Positions 31,053 to 40,922 of a stretch of DNA of 64,000 nt are shown one piece after another; the stretch's first letter is position 1; the number at the start of each line of letters is the position of its first letter. This DNA is from Gracilaria gracilis. Its lineage: Eukaryota > Rhodophyta > Florideophyceae > Gracilariales > Gracilariaceae. The stretch spans positions 62,001-126,000 of the forward strand of contig JARGSG010000023.1 in the NCBI GenBank assembly GCA_030374805.1, read 5' to 3'. The translations under genes were made by a program, and so were the position numbers. The notes beneath the pieces were generated by a model, which made no database searches, was not told the DNA's origin, and was given only the letters and a program-made list of their open reading frames with translations.

Positions 31053-31553
31053 TTACTGCGGAAGCACCGCGGAACCGAAGTCCTGATAACATTCGAAGCA
31101 CTTGTCGATAGTCCCAGAAGGCCAGCAAGTTTCAGTTTGGAAAAGTCTACGACATACCTCTTGCGGGTCAAGAGGTCCAGGTACAGTCATACCGCAACTA
31201 ATGCAAATGCGGCATTCGCGGGTATCCTCGATGTTCTGACAAATCTCCCTATTCACGCCATTTAGTATACTCTTTCCAACACCACGAGAGTCGGCACGTA
31301 CCAATTGCCCCGAAAGGCACAGGGCACAAGTAGCACATTCCGAACTTTCCAGAAAGTAGTCACATTTGTCAAATTTGCTGCGACGCGGCAGGAAGGAGCG
31401 GAAAGAGCGCTGTTTGCTCCCATAGTAGGAGTTTCGCAATCCATAGTTGCCTGAAAAGACACTCCCAAATAGACCCGCTTCTACAGATCTAACGGCGAAC
31501 GAGAAAAGAAGCACCACGGCTACCAAAACAAATTTGTTCGATACAGGAGACAT
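31053..31553 (-). CDS. Secreted Cys-repeat protein, 166 aa
   Basis: The ATG at 31553 is chosen because it starts a clear signal peptide (MSPVSNKFVLVAVVLLFSFA, cleavage likely after VEA). A longer frame upstream lacks this. The mature protein has a basic Tyr/Ser/Arg stretch and then three Cys modules. The first two follow C-x8-C-x2-C-x2-C exactly (CDYFLESSECATCALC and CQNIEDTRECRICISC). The third is C-x8-C-x8-C-x2-C. It should be a small disulfide-bonded extracellular or cell-wall protein. A TATA box lies upstream. I know of no named family. Confidence 0.75.
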   Translation of the reverse strand: MSPVSNKFVLVAVVLLFSFAVRSVEAGLFGSVFSGNYGLRNSYYGSKQRSFRSFLPRRSKFDKCDYFLESSECATCALCLSGQLVRADSRGVGKSILNGVNREICQNIEDTRECRICISCGMTVPGPLDPQEVCRRLFQTETCWPSGTIDKCFECYQDFGSAVLPQ

Positions 31554-31670
31554 AATGATGTTGCTTGAGAAGAACAGGATAGAATGTGCAGAAGTCTGGA
31601 TTGAAATTGGGGGTGCTTGGCTTGATTGTGAACGGAGATAAGAGAGGGCATCCACTTCGGGCAGCAACGG

Positions 31671-31678
31671 CCTTTATA
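31671..31678 (-). promoter_or_regulatory. TATA box of the secreted Cys-repeat gene
   Basis: TATAAAGG on the minus strand lies 118 nt before the ATG at 31553. Confidence 0.6.
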
Positions 31679-32052
31679 GAAAGTTTAAGCTCCGGATTGA
31701 GGCGATGAGCTGCGCAAAATGAACAACTGTGACCGTTGAGCCTGACTCGGTGCCCATACGCATCCGAGCTGGGCTCGGATGCACTTGACATCACGTACCA
31801 TCGACGCCCGTATCACGGCAAAGTGCTTCCAAGTCTCGGAGCAAGACATCAATCTCACAGCCTTTTTTATTTGTCCCGAGATTTGGTGGCATAAGTTCAT
31901 CCAGAGCAAAGATATTAGGAAAGCACCAATCTCATCTGGTGTTCATATGATGTTTGTCGGACGGATCTGGAGATTGCACACTTGACAAGGTGTAGAGATG
32001 AAGGAGGAGGGAGGCGCAGAGAGTTTCAACCAGACGCCTGCCGGGACATCTG

Positions 32053-32100
32053 TAGTATACTCATCCGTCCGTGGGGCTTTTAAGGAGACCCGCGGACGGT
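32053..32100. repeat. GC-rich hairpin
   Basis: CCGTCCGTGGG is followed after about 13 nt by its near reverse complement CCCGCGGACGG. It lies just left of the TIR element. Confidence 0.6.
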
Positions 32101-32139
32101 TCCACAAGATGTTTGTGGCTATAAGTCGCGTTCTATAGC

Positions 32140-32224
32140 CACACTATTAACTACTCTAAGCTCAGCTTGAAGCGGGGCGCAACTGTCTCTGCTGTATGCT
32201 TAACTGTCGGCCTCCAGCACGACA
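32140..32224 (+). repeat. Left terminal inverted repeat
   Basis: This 85-bp arm is the inverse of 35969-36053 with 83 matches. Confidence 0.9.
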
Positions 32225-32439
32225 CAAGGAACATAATAATGTATGTTCCGTATCGCACAAGAACCTCTCAATACATCTTGTTCACAAATAGTGCGTATGT
32301 GCTATCGCTTATAGAGGCAAGAGCCTTTGATTCAGCAGCGCTCATATCGGCAGCACTGAAACACGGAATGGTTCAAAATATACACTGGAATGTAAGACGT
32401 GGTTCGTAAAGGGCCATCGAAAGAGGTTTCGGCTGGGGA

Positions 32440-33240
32440 ATCTCCAAGAAAGCGTTGAGCGTATGGACGCGGAGTCGCTGCAGTCCATGTGAATTTCTAC
32501 TTCTTCGAGAATCGAAGGGAAAGCTCCCGAATTTCACAGTCGGTGACTTTGTTCTAGTGGCCCGAGAAGTATTCTTCACAGGAGAAAAATTGGCCCTGCG
32601 CTGGCGTGGACCTTGGAAAATTTGTACAGGCTTTATCAGATCATGTTTATCAAGTAGAAGATCTCCGGAATGGCACACTGGATGAAGTTCATGGCACTCG
32701 TCTAAAGTTCTCCCATTACGCATCTTTGGATCATGAAGCAGTCATGTCACACGTTTTCTCATCAGAAACCGGAATGCTTGTATCACGTTTACTGAATCTA
32801 GTCGAGAGAAATGGAAGTTTACATGTCTTGGTACGCTGGAAAGAACTGAGCAAAAGCGAAGACACTCTGGAACTGCTTCACCAAGTCTACAAAGACGTAC
32901 CCGTTATGTTGAAAACACTCCTCCACCGCAAGCGCACATTTCAATAGCTTGCGAACAAAGCAAAGGACGAACTTCGTCTTTGAAGAAGGGGAGTGTGGCA
33001 GCCGCTACGCGCCTTTTCCCTACCACGTACACCCAACGTGAACCTGGTTAGGTAGTTAGAGTAGTTACCACCCACGCACCACGCAGGCATGCACTCCAGA
33101 ACGACATTCGTGGGATGCATACTGCGTAGGTGGACTTTTCGATCGGGCGTATCCCAATCGGGAAACCTTCACTTCACACTTAAGACACCAACGTCCGCCT
33201 TTTTTCAATAAACCGGGGCATCTGACTCGACAATTTCACC
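32440..33240 (+). mobile_element. Old Gypsy 3' fragment (integrase tail, chromodomain, LTR start)
   Basis: Translated pieces match the end of a Gypsy pol: NFTVGDFVLVAREVFF, then ALSDHVYQVEDL, then VLVRWKELSKSEDTL (chromodomain). A purine-rich tract precedes a probable LTR start at 32994 (TGTGGCAGC), with an AATAAA near 33208. Only the 3' end of the element remains and it has several breaks. It is an old fossil of a family different from the element at 0.7-19.2 kb. Confidence 0.75.
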
Positions 33241-33290
33241 ACCACAACCTTGCGCCCACAGCCGTTAAGCGCACAGTGACATTGGCATTG

Positions 33291-33465
33291 TATAGTGAAC
33301 TGAAGCGAAGAGCACCAGGGCTGGGGTTTGAACCAAGAACCGTGCGCCCACGCAAAAAGCCCACGAAGTCGGTTACCGATTGAGCTATGGCCGCTCACGA
33401 TGTGATGATTCCGAGCCAGACCGCCAGAGGTGTTATCGTGGCCCTCTTGTGGCTGACAGCTGCCG
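33291..33465 (-). mobile_element. Diverged solo LTR of the tRNA-like TRIM family
   Basis: The sequence aligns along its length with the 189-bp TRIM LTRs and keeps the best-conserved run, GGTTACCGATTGAGCTATGG, but has many substitutions. No partner copy or target duplication is seen. It is an older member of the family at 27.85 kb. Confidence 0.7.
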
Positions 33466-33469
33466 CTGT

Positions 33470-34600
33470 TGGCCGCTGGTTTCTAAATTTCACTTGTCTT
33501 GGAAAAGTCAACTCCCTGCGTTATTTGGTGTACAAGCGATATGTTGGGATCAATCAAGTGGTTTCAGGCCACAGTTTTGGGCAAAGTTTGGTTCTTTTTT
33601 TAGACCTTAGACGTCTACGCTTGTATTTTGACCGAAGTGTTATTCAGTATGTTTATGTTCTTAAAAATCGTGGACCGCAGGACTAAAGACTCAAGCGCAG
33701 GTAAGGTACCAAGGAACGGATCAGGATATTCTTAACAGATGACGCCAAGACAAGTTTTGTGTTTAGTTTGCATTTTGAAAGCTCATGTGGAAGTCTTTTC
33801 TTATACATGGGTGCATTATAGCTTGGAAACATGTATTGACGATTGGCTCCACTATTGTCTGTGCTAAAACATGCAATACCCGTAGATCTACTCTACTTTC
33901 AATTGCGAGGTCGAGGTAGTGGTTGTACGTCAGACGTTTTAGTGGACTTTTGCGCTTGTTACCTTCATAGTTTTGAAATGTTTTGAAATGACAATATGCC
34001 CTTGGAATGGGACAAAGCCACAGTGATTGGCTGCAGCTAGTTGATTGGTAAACTGCACCGGCCACTTGTCAGGACGTGTTGTGGATATGGCTAAGATTCA
34101 GTTTTCTCATTGGCGGCACATGTGGCGCTTGCGCGAGCCGCAAATGTACACACAAAAGCTTGAAAGGACTGAATTTGGGGTTTTGTAAACTCAAAACTTT
34201 TGCCAATCTCTAGTGGGTAAAAAGCGATAGCTGTAAGGCGTGTTTCCACGTGTGTTGAAACTCAGGGTCACGACGCAGAGAAGTCCTCGTCAAACGATCC
34301 GGTTCGCCGAGAGTGGCGCAGCTGCCGAACTCCCCGTCAGCGCATGTATCACGCACTGGCTCAAGCAGCAGCCGTTCCGCTCCAGCACCTCCGCGTCTTC
34401 GCTATAGGGTGTTTCTGACAAACTGTTTTGAGGAGATTGGCTCCTTAAGAGCTCTGATTCATATAAGCTATGTATGAATAATCATCGACGATGAAAACGT
34501 AATGCAGCTCAATTGGTGAAATATGAAACAGCTCAAGCGATGCATATGAGAATTGTGTAATCGTTTTCGAGAGCCATCTGACATGGTAAAGTTGCGCATT
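33470..34600. other. Interior of the TIR element without recognisable genes
   Basis: No frame of note was found. A GC-rich patch at 34250-34400 differs in composition from its surroundings and may be a fragment of a coding sequence that I cannot identify. Confidence 0.4.
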
Positions 34601-34713
34601 TTATATCCAAGACGGCCGAAAAGAAACCATACAAGTAAAACATCTTTGCCATAGGTGTGAAGGGGAACCTCGCAAACGCATTATTTTAAGCAAGGTACAA
34701 GGATACAAGCAAG

Positions 34714-35283
34714 ATGTCCGCAAAGCAGTGTTCGTGCAGCGGCGATGGAGGGAGCGCATGTAATTGCCAAAATCAGTGTAACCCTGTAGGCAAAGGGAGC
34801 TCGACGGAACAAGAGAGGAGTACAAATAAAAGTCCACGAGCGCAAACTTTCCCGGCTGCACCTTGTGCCAACAACTCGCAGGGAGACCTCGCAGCGGCTG
34901 CAGAAGGAAGGAATCAGTCATCAGCGGCGTTATCAAGGGCGCCGACAAATGCGGCGGCAGCAGCAGCAGCAGCAGCAGCAGCAAGGAATGAGTCATTCGC
35001 GGAGTTGTCAAGGGCGGCCACAATTGCTGCTGCGGCTGCAGCAGCAAGGAATCAGTCATTAGCGCAGTTTTCAAGGGTGGCGCCAAATGCGGCTGCGGCT
35101 GCACTTTTTCAAGGCACTGTGCGTGCACGGTGCTCGGTGTGTGGTGTGGGAGCAAGCTGCCCGGCGGAGGTGGCGGTTCACCTTGCGCTTTATCACCCGG
35201 AGGTGCCCAGTTGTCACATTTGTGGCAAGGTGGTGCGTTTTGAGGAGGATGTGGATGTTCACATAGCCTCTTGTCATCGCTAG
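34714..35283 (+). CDS. Cys-rich, Ala-repeat, double zinc-finger protein, 189 aa
   Basis: From the ATG at 34714 the protein has three parts. A Cys-rich head (MSAKQCSCSGDGGSACNCQNQC) looks metal-binding. Three tandem units of about 24-28 residues follow, of the form ARNQS..A.LSRA.TN plus poly-Ala; a GCA microsatellite at 34954-34983 makes up part. At the C-terminus are two C2H2-like fingers, CSVCGVGASC...HLALYH and CHICGKVVRF...HIASCH. It is probably nuclear and nucleic-acid-binding, which is an inference. It is the only intact gene inside the TIR element, and a dead 5' copy lies at 22.5 kb, so the gene appears to have been spread. Family unknown. It may be a transposon-encoded accessory protein. 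Confidence 0.6.
   Translation: MSAKQCSCSGDGGSACNCQNQCNPVGKGSSTEQERSTNKSPRAQTFPAAPCANNSQGDLAAAAEGRNQSSAALSRAPTNAAAAAAAAAAARNESFAELSRAATIAAAAAAARNQSLAQFSRVAPNAAAAALFQGTVRARCSVCGVGASCPAEVAVHLALYHPEVPSCHICGKVVRFEEDVDVHIASCHR
34954..34983 (+). repeat. GCA trinucleotide microsatellite
   Basis: About ten GCA units lie within the poly-Ala coding stretch. Confidence 0.9.
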
Positions 35284-35289
35284 TTCCGA

Positions 35290-35960
35290 CAGTTTAACGT
35301 TTTTGAAACAAAGCATTTTGACATATTTGAGGAGGTTGTAAACATTCAATATGTTTTGTGAGATTGATAATTGGCATAGATGTATATTTTAATTCTAATC
35401 ATCGTTATTTAGAACATGATTAGTTATTTACGACAACAATCATATTTGGTTTTGAAAAACAATTGCAACTCATACACTTCTGATAACACTCATGTGTTTG
35501 CATTAATTAATTATGTCACACTTTAAGGCTTTATGGGCTTTCAAATTTGTTTTCAAAAATAGAGTGTATTCTAGTAAATGTTAATGACAACAATAGTGAG
35601 AGCCATCGACAGCATAATATGTTATTTCATTGTATAACGTACGAGATTTCAAATATTTGCAAAAGCTCTTGTTTTCCTGCTTGGCGGCCAGGCATTGTTT
35701 TGGTTTAGATTTGTTTGCGATCTGGAGCTAAAACGCTACCCTTGTACGTGTAACGCTACCGTTGGTGGCGGGTAGAGCGATCTGATCTTTTGGCCGCTCG
35801 GCAGATCTGGAATAAATACTGTCGAGCAAGCCGGGCCCAATCTGATGTCGTCAGGTGTCGTTGAAATTTTCCACTCTCGGTTTCTCGTTGCTCGCTTTGT
35901 TGCCGCTGCTTTCTCTCTCTGCTTCTGCTCTTTGTCCGCTCTAGTTTTTTTACCCTACGC
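35290..35960. other. AT-rich right interior of the TIR element
   Basis: No gene is recognised. A CT-rich patch at 35850-35950 precedes the right TIR. Confidence 0.5.
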
Positions 35961-35968
35961 GCCCTACC

Positions 35969-36053
35969 TGTCGTGCTGGAGGCCGACAGTTAAGCATACA
36001 GCAGAGACAGTTGCGCCCCGCTTCAAGCTGAGCTTGAAGTAGTTAATAGTGTG
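35969..36053 (-). repeat. Right terminal inverted repeat
   Basis: This is the inverted copy of 32140-32224, followed by the GCGTTCTATAGC duplication. Confidence 0.9.
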
Positions 36054-36065
36054 GCGTTCTATAGC

Positions 36066-36600
36066 CTGATCGGACACACTGAACGCCTGAGTGTTGATGG
36101 CCCGAGCACCTTTGGAGTGCAAAAAGCCGAGTCGCGAAGCAATCTCAGCCACGGAGTCGTCGGTTACAAATTCAGAAGTTCCAACCAACAGATTGAATCG
36201 ACACCCATAATTATAGAGCTACCTGGCCAAGTCGACAGCTCCCGCCCAGTGTGTTCTCGCCCTGGGGGCGAGACCACACATTAAAAGGCTGCTCTCTGCG
36301 GAAGATCTCAGAGAGCGGGAAGCAGCTCAAGAAGAAGTCTTCCAGAGACCTTTTTGGTGCCTGCTCCCCTCGCCGTCCTCCTCTGCGCGCGTCGCCCTTG
36401 CATACGCGTAGCTTGCATACGCGTAGCTTGCACACCGTTGGCGTTCACGCCCAACAGTGAGGTTGTGCCTCACGGTGTAGCATAGCTTTTGGCATGGACC
36501 GCTCTGTGTCTCCTACACTACCCCAAACTACTGATCTTCGCGATCGGTCTTCATAGCGTAGCGTAAGGAAGTCAATAAACGTCAATTATTATTGCAAACG
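36066..36600. other. Gene-free flank with LTR-like signals
   Basis: It holds a TTAAAAG box (36279), a direct repeat of CATACGCGTAGCTTG (36400-36432) and AATAAA near 36573. It could be a solo LTR, but no target duplication was found. Confidence 0.35.
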
Positions 36601-36604
36601 CGTC

Positions 36605-37348
36605 TTACTTACAGCACATTCTGGGCCGGCCTCGAACAGACACCCATTGCGCGGAACAAGACTGTAGCCCTCCACCAATACCACCATTCCCTCCATTCCC
36701 ACCCATACCACCAGACCCGAAGTCACCAATGAGAAAACCGGCCCCACCTTGCCCACCAATGCCACCGAGCCCGATGCCACCAATGAGGGAACCAGTCCCA
36801 TCATTCCCACCGCTACTGCCAACACCACCATTGACGCCGCCAAAACCACTCACAATACCAGATTCGCCTCCGCCTCCACCGCCACCGATGGGAATACCAA
36901 TGCCCGAGAAACTCCCATGGCTTCCAGAGCCGCCTGTCCCAAGGGGGCGACCCCCTGTCCACCCTGGGGCAGGACCACCAATGGCTCCCCCAATGATAGA
37001 ACCACCACCAGCAACAGCGGTTCCGCCATGGCCTTCGTCAGGCAACGACAACAACAGTGTTTCAGCTTTGCAAACAAGCTCTCCTTGTTTGTACTCCACC
37101 TCTACGAACGAAAAAGGTGCTGAACCTTCCTTCTCCACTATTTTCCACACCTTCTCTATCCGACGGCTGCCGTCTTTCAATTGTATGCCGTGAAGAATAT
37201 GCGTTTCCCGGCTGCCAACAAAAGGACACTTCACCAGATCACTGTTTTCCGAAGCGCACAGATCGCTTTTTAGACATACTAGTACTTCACAACTTGAAAA
37301 GGAAAACGAAACACACAGCACAACCAATACCAGATGAAAAGCTCCCAT
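36605..37348 (-). CDS. Secreted Gly-rich protein, 247 aa
   Basis: The ATG at 37348 begins a signal peptide (MGAFHLVLVVLCVSFSFSSC). Residues 20-105 form a compact Cys-containing domain with five Cys. From about 106 to 230 the chain is Gly-rich with GG-x motifs (IGGGGGGGESG, GGMGGNGGNGG). A Cys-containing tail (SCSAQW...RMCCK) ends it. This is the plan of an extracellular matrix or cell-wall Gly-rich protein. The final codons contain TGTAAGTAAG, a perfect donor overlapping the stop, so the true C-terminus could be spliced on from further left. Long Pro-rich frames on the opposite strand are shadows of the Gly repeats. Confidence 0.7.
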   Translation of the reverse strand: MGAFHLVLVVLCVSFSFSSCEVLVCLKSDLCASENSDLVKCPFVGSRETHILHGIQLKDGSRRIEKVWKIVEKEGSAPFSFVEVEYKQGELVCKAETLLLSLPDEGHGGTAVAGGGSIIGGAIGGPAPGWTGGRPLGTGGSGSHGSFSGIGIPIGGGGGGGESGIVSGFGGVNGGVGSSGGNDGTGSLIGGIGLGGIGGQGGAGFLIGDFGSGGMGGNGGNGGIGGGLQSCSAQWVSVRGRPRMCCK

Positions 37349-37359
37349 TTTGGATCGTG

Positions 37360-38030
37360 CGACGCAAGCCTTGGCGGATGAACTTCAATGTGAACTATAT
37401 TCTTCTCCCCTTAAGAAGGGGAATCAAACTGATGCTTGCACCGACAGTATCAAGGGTAGCGTTGGTAGCCCTCTTACCCGTACCGCACTCAAGGTGTTGG
37501 ACGAGAAATCATTGCTAACTCACCACATACAACGCAAAGTAGCCATGAAGGACCTTCAACTACCTGTGTCCAAATTTGGTTATTCCTCCTTACCGGTATC
37601 TACTACGTTGAAACCCGTTTAATAATTGTAGGGTTAGAAATAGAGCTTGTTGTGGCGTTGTTGAATCTCCCCAATCCTCGTCACCCGATAATGCTTGTAC
37701 CAAGAAATAGGAAGAACACGTTCGGCGAACCAGTGCAGAGTAGTTACGCAACACAAGTTGGTATCCTTTGCAACCCCCCGTTGTACATTTCAGGTGTAAA
37801 GCTTTTCGACACGGTTTCTCCTGTCCTACACGACCTCGGCCTGGGGACAAGAACAATGAGCAATCCAAATTGGAAGAGTTTCGCAATCGGATGCACGCAG
37901 TGCGTGGCTACATATTCGTAAATGCTCGAAAGGCTGCCACAGAGGATCTTTGAGCATGCAGATCACTTTCTACATCAGAATAAGCTGACATAACCGGCTG
38001 CCTCTGTATCTCACTGTGCAACTGGAGCGG
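37360..38030. other. Stretch with only short coding-like pieces
   Basis: A 90-codon open stretch (37350-37622) and a shorter one near 37860-37950 (KLEEFRNRMHAVRGYIFVNA) look mildly coding but have no clear start or family. They may be exon remnants. Confidence 0.3.
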
Positions 38031-38039
38031 GGTGCGTCC

Positions 38040-39161
38040 ATGCTGTTGAGCCTTATTGAATTTAATCGTCTCGTGAAGGGTATCATCATGTTCATACCTG
38101 TTCGGGCACAAATAGTAAGCCTTACCATCACTTTCACCTTCGTGGCGGCTGAGATTGGGGCTCTGTTGGTGGCCAGAGTTCTTAATCGTGTATTTGAGAC
38201 ATCGGTGTTGCGGAGAAGCAGGAACGTGTTTATCTACAGACACTGCCGCCGACTTAAGCTTATATCTGCAGCTATTCTGTTGTCTTTCATCGGACTGGAA
38301 ACGTTTACGTCTTCGCTTACTTCGACCGCTTTCAGAGATGTAAAGGTTGAAGAGAATTGTCTACGCATGTTACTCATCGACCAAAACAACTCCACAAGTG
38401 AAGAAGAAGAACTGCATGCGGATCTAATATCGTTCAAATGTCTTCAAGTGAACGGAACTTTGTTCCAACAACTATCGGGAAATGTGAGTCTTGACTCACA
38501 CAGAGCTTCCTGCGATACTGTGACACTTTTTGAGTTCAACAGGTTTGACACTGCGTCGAGGCCTCTGTCAGAGACAAGGAGGCGGTGCAAAATGCAGAGT
38601 ATACCGGAAGAGTGCCCTGCTGAAGGAGCGTCGGAGCAACAGGTTGTCGAGTTTGAGTTCTGCGCGCACTATTTGTTTGAAGATGGGCAACTGTTTCTAC
38701 CCACCAATTTGGTGCTGAGGGAAAGCAGCGACGATTCGGTGGAGCTGTTTCCGTCCAGAATCTATTCAAACCTGACTGCTGAAGTGATTTCAAAGATTGT
38801 GGATAAGGTGGTTGATGAGATGATGAAAAGCAATATACAGGATGAAGTTCACTTTAGGAGGAAATCGTTCACGAGGATTGTGCGGACAAGATGTGATTTC
38901 ACACAGAGCACAGCCGAAGGAACGGACGTACCTAGTTTTGTTTTGGCTACTGTTATTGGCGTGTGGGCAGTGTTCACAATTGCGCCTCTGATTATGTTCA
39001 TCGCTTCTCGAAAATGGGCGCTGATTGATCTGAGTGACCCGGTGTGGTGGGCACGCAGCGGGGAGATTCCAAAGGGAACGTCGAAACGGAAGCTGAATGT
39101 GGGGATTGTGGACAGCGTTCCCAGGGTTAACTGGTCGGACTCGGCAGCTGAGAGCGTTTAA
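38040..39161 (+). CDS. Membrane protein with a Cys-containing lumenal/extracellular domain, 373 aa
   Basis: The ATG at 38040 is used; the open frame begins slightly earlier at a CTG. Hydrophobic segments are at about residues 18-46 and 72-95. A polar, acidic region of about 210 residues with regularly spaced Cys and several N-glycosylation sequons (NNS, NGT, NVS, NLT) follows and is predicted to lie outside the cytosol. A last membrane segment (VPSFVLATVIGVWAVFTIAP) sits near 305-328, with a short basic cytosolic tail containing SDPVWWARSG. I do not recognise the family. The N-terminus may be longer if an upstream exon exists. Confidence 0.65.
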   Translation: MLLSLIEFNRLVKGIIMFIPVRAQIVSLTITFTFVAAEIGALLVARVLNRVFETSVLRRSRNVFIYRHCRRLKLISAAILLSFIGLETFTSSLTSTAFRDVKVEENCLRMLLIDQNNSTSEEEELHADLISFKCLQVNGTLFQQLSGNVSLDSHRASCDTVTLFEFNRFDTASRPLSETRRRCKMQSIPEECPAEGASEQQVVEFEFCAHYLFEDGQLFLPTNLVLRESSDDSVELFPSRIYSNLTAEVISKIVDKVVDEMMKSNIQDEVHFRRKSFTRIVRTRCDFTQSTAEGTDVPSFVLATVIGVWAVFTIAPLIMFIASRKWALIDLSDPVWWARSGEIPKGTSKRKLNVGIVDSVPRVNWSDSAAESV

Positions 39162-39164
39162 GAG

Positions 39165-40693
39165 CGATTAGCATTTGGTGTGCTAACGCGGTGGCAGTAC
39201 GTAATGAGTGCAAGCTACACACATCGTTGAATGGGACAAGCACGTAGCGTTGTTGGGTTGTGAGCGAGCAAGCCGGTGGAACAAAGAAGGAAGGTAAGGA
39301 GGCGCAAGGAGGATTGGTGATAGGAGAATGGACAAGAACGGGGGACGCTGGACGAACAGTTGGTTGTCAAAAGTTGATGCTTGTTTCTGGTATCAAGAAT
39401 GTGGCAGCATGCATGTCATCGGTACAGTAGGACTGTGACGGTGCTCTGGGTGAGCTTGGTGAGGCGGCAATGGAGTAATGTTAGGTTACGTATTGCCTAT
39501 GAGCTGGAGCAAATTCAGTTAGCCAAATTCACGCATCTAAAGCTTGAAAGTGACTTTGTCAGCTTTAGGAGCATCGATTCCCTTACTGTAAGAACGTCGT
39601 AAGCGTTTTCATGACTATGGTTGGTGGAAAAAAGTGCGGCGCATTTTAGCAAAATTCAAGGCTCGTCACACGTGTAATGGCCGTTTGCTCAGCAAGCTGA
39701 TTTGCTTCGTACATTATTTGCTGATCAAATCGGGCAGATTTGCTTTGGATTCGTGGACCAAAGCAAACAGGGTTGCAAAACAGCAAACGGCACAGCGTTT
39801 TTAAGCAAAAATAAAGGTGCCATCCGTCAATCAGGTGCGGCAAATTCCCTGACGGGTAGTACAGACCCTACGGTGATTTAGCTAATGGCATCGATACAAG
39901 TGTAAATCTGTACGTCAGCGCAATTGCTGCTTTGCGCTCAAAGTTGTTACCGGCGGAGATGTATGGGTGGAGATGCGGAATCAAGGTAACAAAGTGTGTC
40001 AGCCTCCAAGGCGCAAGGTGCAGTTATAAAAGAAAAGATGAGTGTGGTCAACATTACTGTCACTGCACATGTTGGTTGCAACGACAAGCTTGACAACATA
40101 AAATGCTGCATTTGACGCATCTTGCTGGGAGATGAGAACTAGCGCAGAGAGCGTCGAGTTGCTCAACTGTTTTTATGTTTGTATAGACTAGTGACAGTAT
40201 TTTTAGCTCAAGACTTGAACTTAATTTGAGCAAATCACTAAATCGTCACCAAATCTCACTGCCCACCACACTTAGTCACTGCCCACCACACTTAGTGTGG
40301 TGGGCAGTGAGATTTGGTGGCGATTTAGTGATTTGCTCAAATTAAGTTTGATAGTGTTGTTCGCACATTCAAAATGTTTTCAGTATTTGAATTTGAAATT
40401 TAAATTTTAGCACTTTTTTCAAAACCTATATATCCAAATTGTACCATGATGAACTAAACCTGGGTATTAGTCATCATAATTTTTGGTGTAGTCGGTCCGT
40501 CACAAGTACGGGCCTGATAAACGGAGAAGGAGCGAAAATGTGGAGGCGCGCTCGAGACGTGATTGATGGCGCTGATCTCAGCAAAGAAGGGGAGAGGTTG
40601 CGCAACAAAGTGCGCCAACTTGAGAGGACGGAAAGCACGCACCAAGGGCTGGCGCGAGAGCTGGCGTTGTTTTGTATGAGCGTACAATGTGGG
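39165..40693. other. Gene-poor stretch left of the Copia element
   Basis: No clear gene is seen. A 250-nt open stretch (40439-40693, helix-rich KMWRRARDVIDGADL...) is cut by the Copia insertion and stops soon after on the other side, so its coding status is doubtful. Confidence 0.4.
40218..40349. mobile_element. Foldback (MITE-like) element
   Basis: Two arms of about 56 bp starting AACTTAATTTGAGCAAATC are inverted with one mismatch around a short spacer that repeats CACTGCCCACCACACTTAGT. No target duplication is obvious. Confidence 0.75.
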
Positions 40694-40912
40694 TGTTGCT
40701 GGAACTGCGCTAGCAAGCGTGTGGGGCTTTCGGTGTGTAGGCTATATGTGTAAAGTCATTGTCAATCGTGTCTCCTCGTTTATTCAGTCGGTGGGAAGAT
40801 GGTGGGGGTCCTTAAGGGAGCGCCACCTGGTAGCCCTACGGCCGCAAGGTCCGGATTACCTTATAGCGGTTATGCATACGCATATGCGTCAAGCGTGTTC
40901 GCTTGATCGACA
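40694..40912 (-). repeat. Copia 3' LTR
   Basis: This is a 219-bp copy preceded on the minus strand by the polypurine tract. Confidence 0.95.
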
Positions 40913-40922
40913 TTCACTCTCT

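Larger units (their letters stand above)
32140..36053. mobile_element. 3.9-kb DNA element with 85-bp TIRs and 12-bp target duplication
   Basis: Bases 32140-32224 are repeated inverted at 35969-36053 with two adjacent mismatches; the ends read CACACTATTAAC...GTTAATAGTGTG. The 12-mer GCGTTCTATAGC lies directly outside both ends (32128-32139 and 36054-36065). Long TIRs suggest Mutator-like, but a 12-bp duplication is longer than the usual 8-11. No transposase is recognised inside, so it looks non-autonomous. It carries a 189-codon zinc-finger gene, a Gypsy 3' fragment and a TRIM-like solo LTR. Little TIR divergence suggests moderate youth. Confidence 0.85.

Noticed and set aside
34250-34400. Fragment of a second NLR C-terminus
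   Set aside because: Only a run around CAGCAGCCGTTCCG resembles 27495-27510, which is too short to support homology.
36250-36613. Solo LTR
   Set aside because: It has TG...CA-like ends, a TATA-like box and AATAAA, but no target duplication and no second copy in the window.
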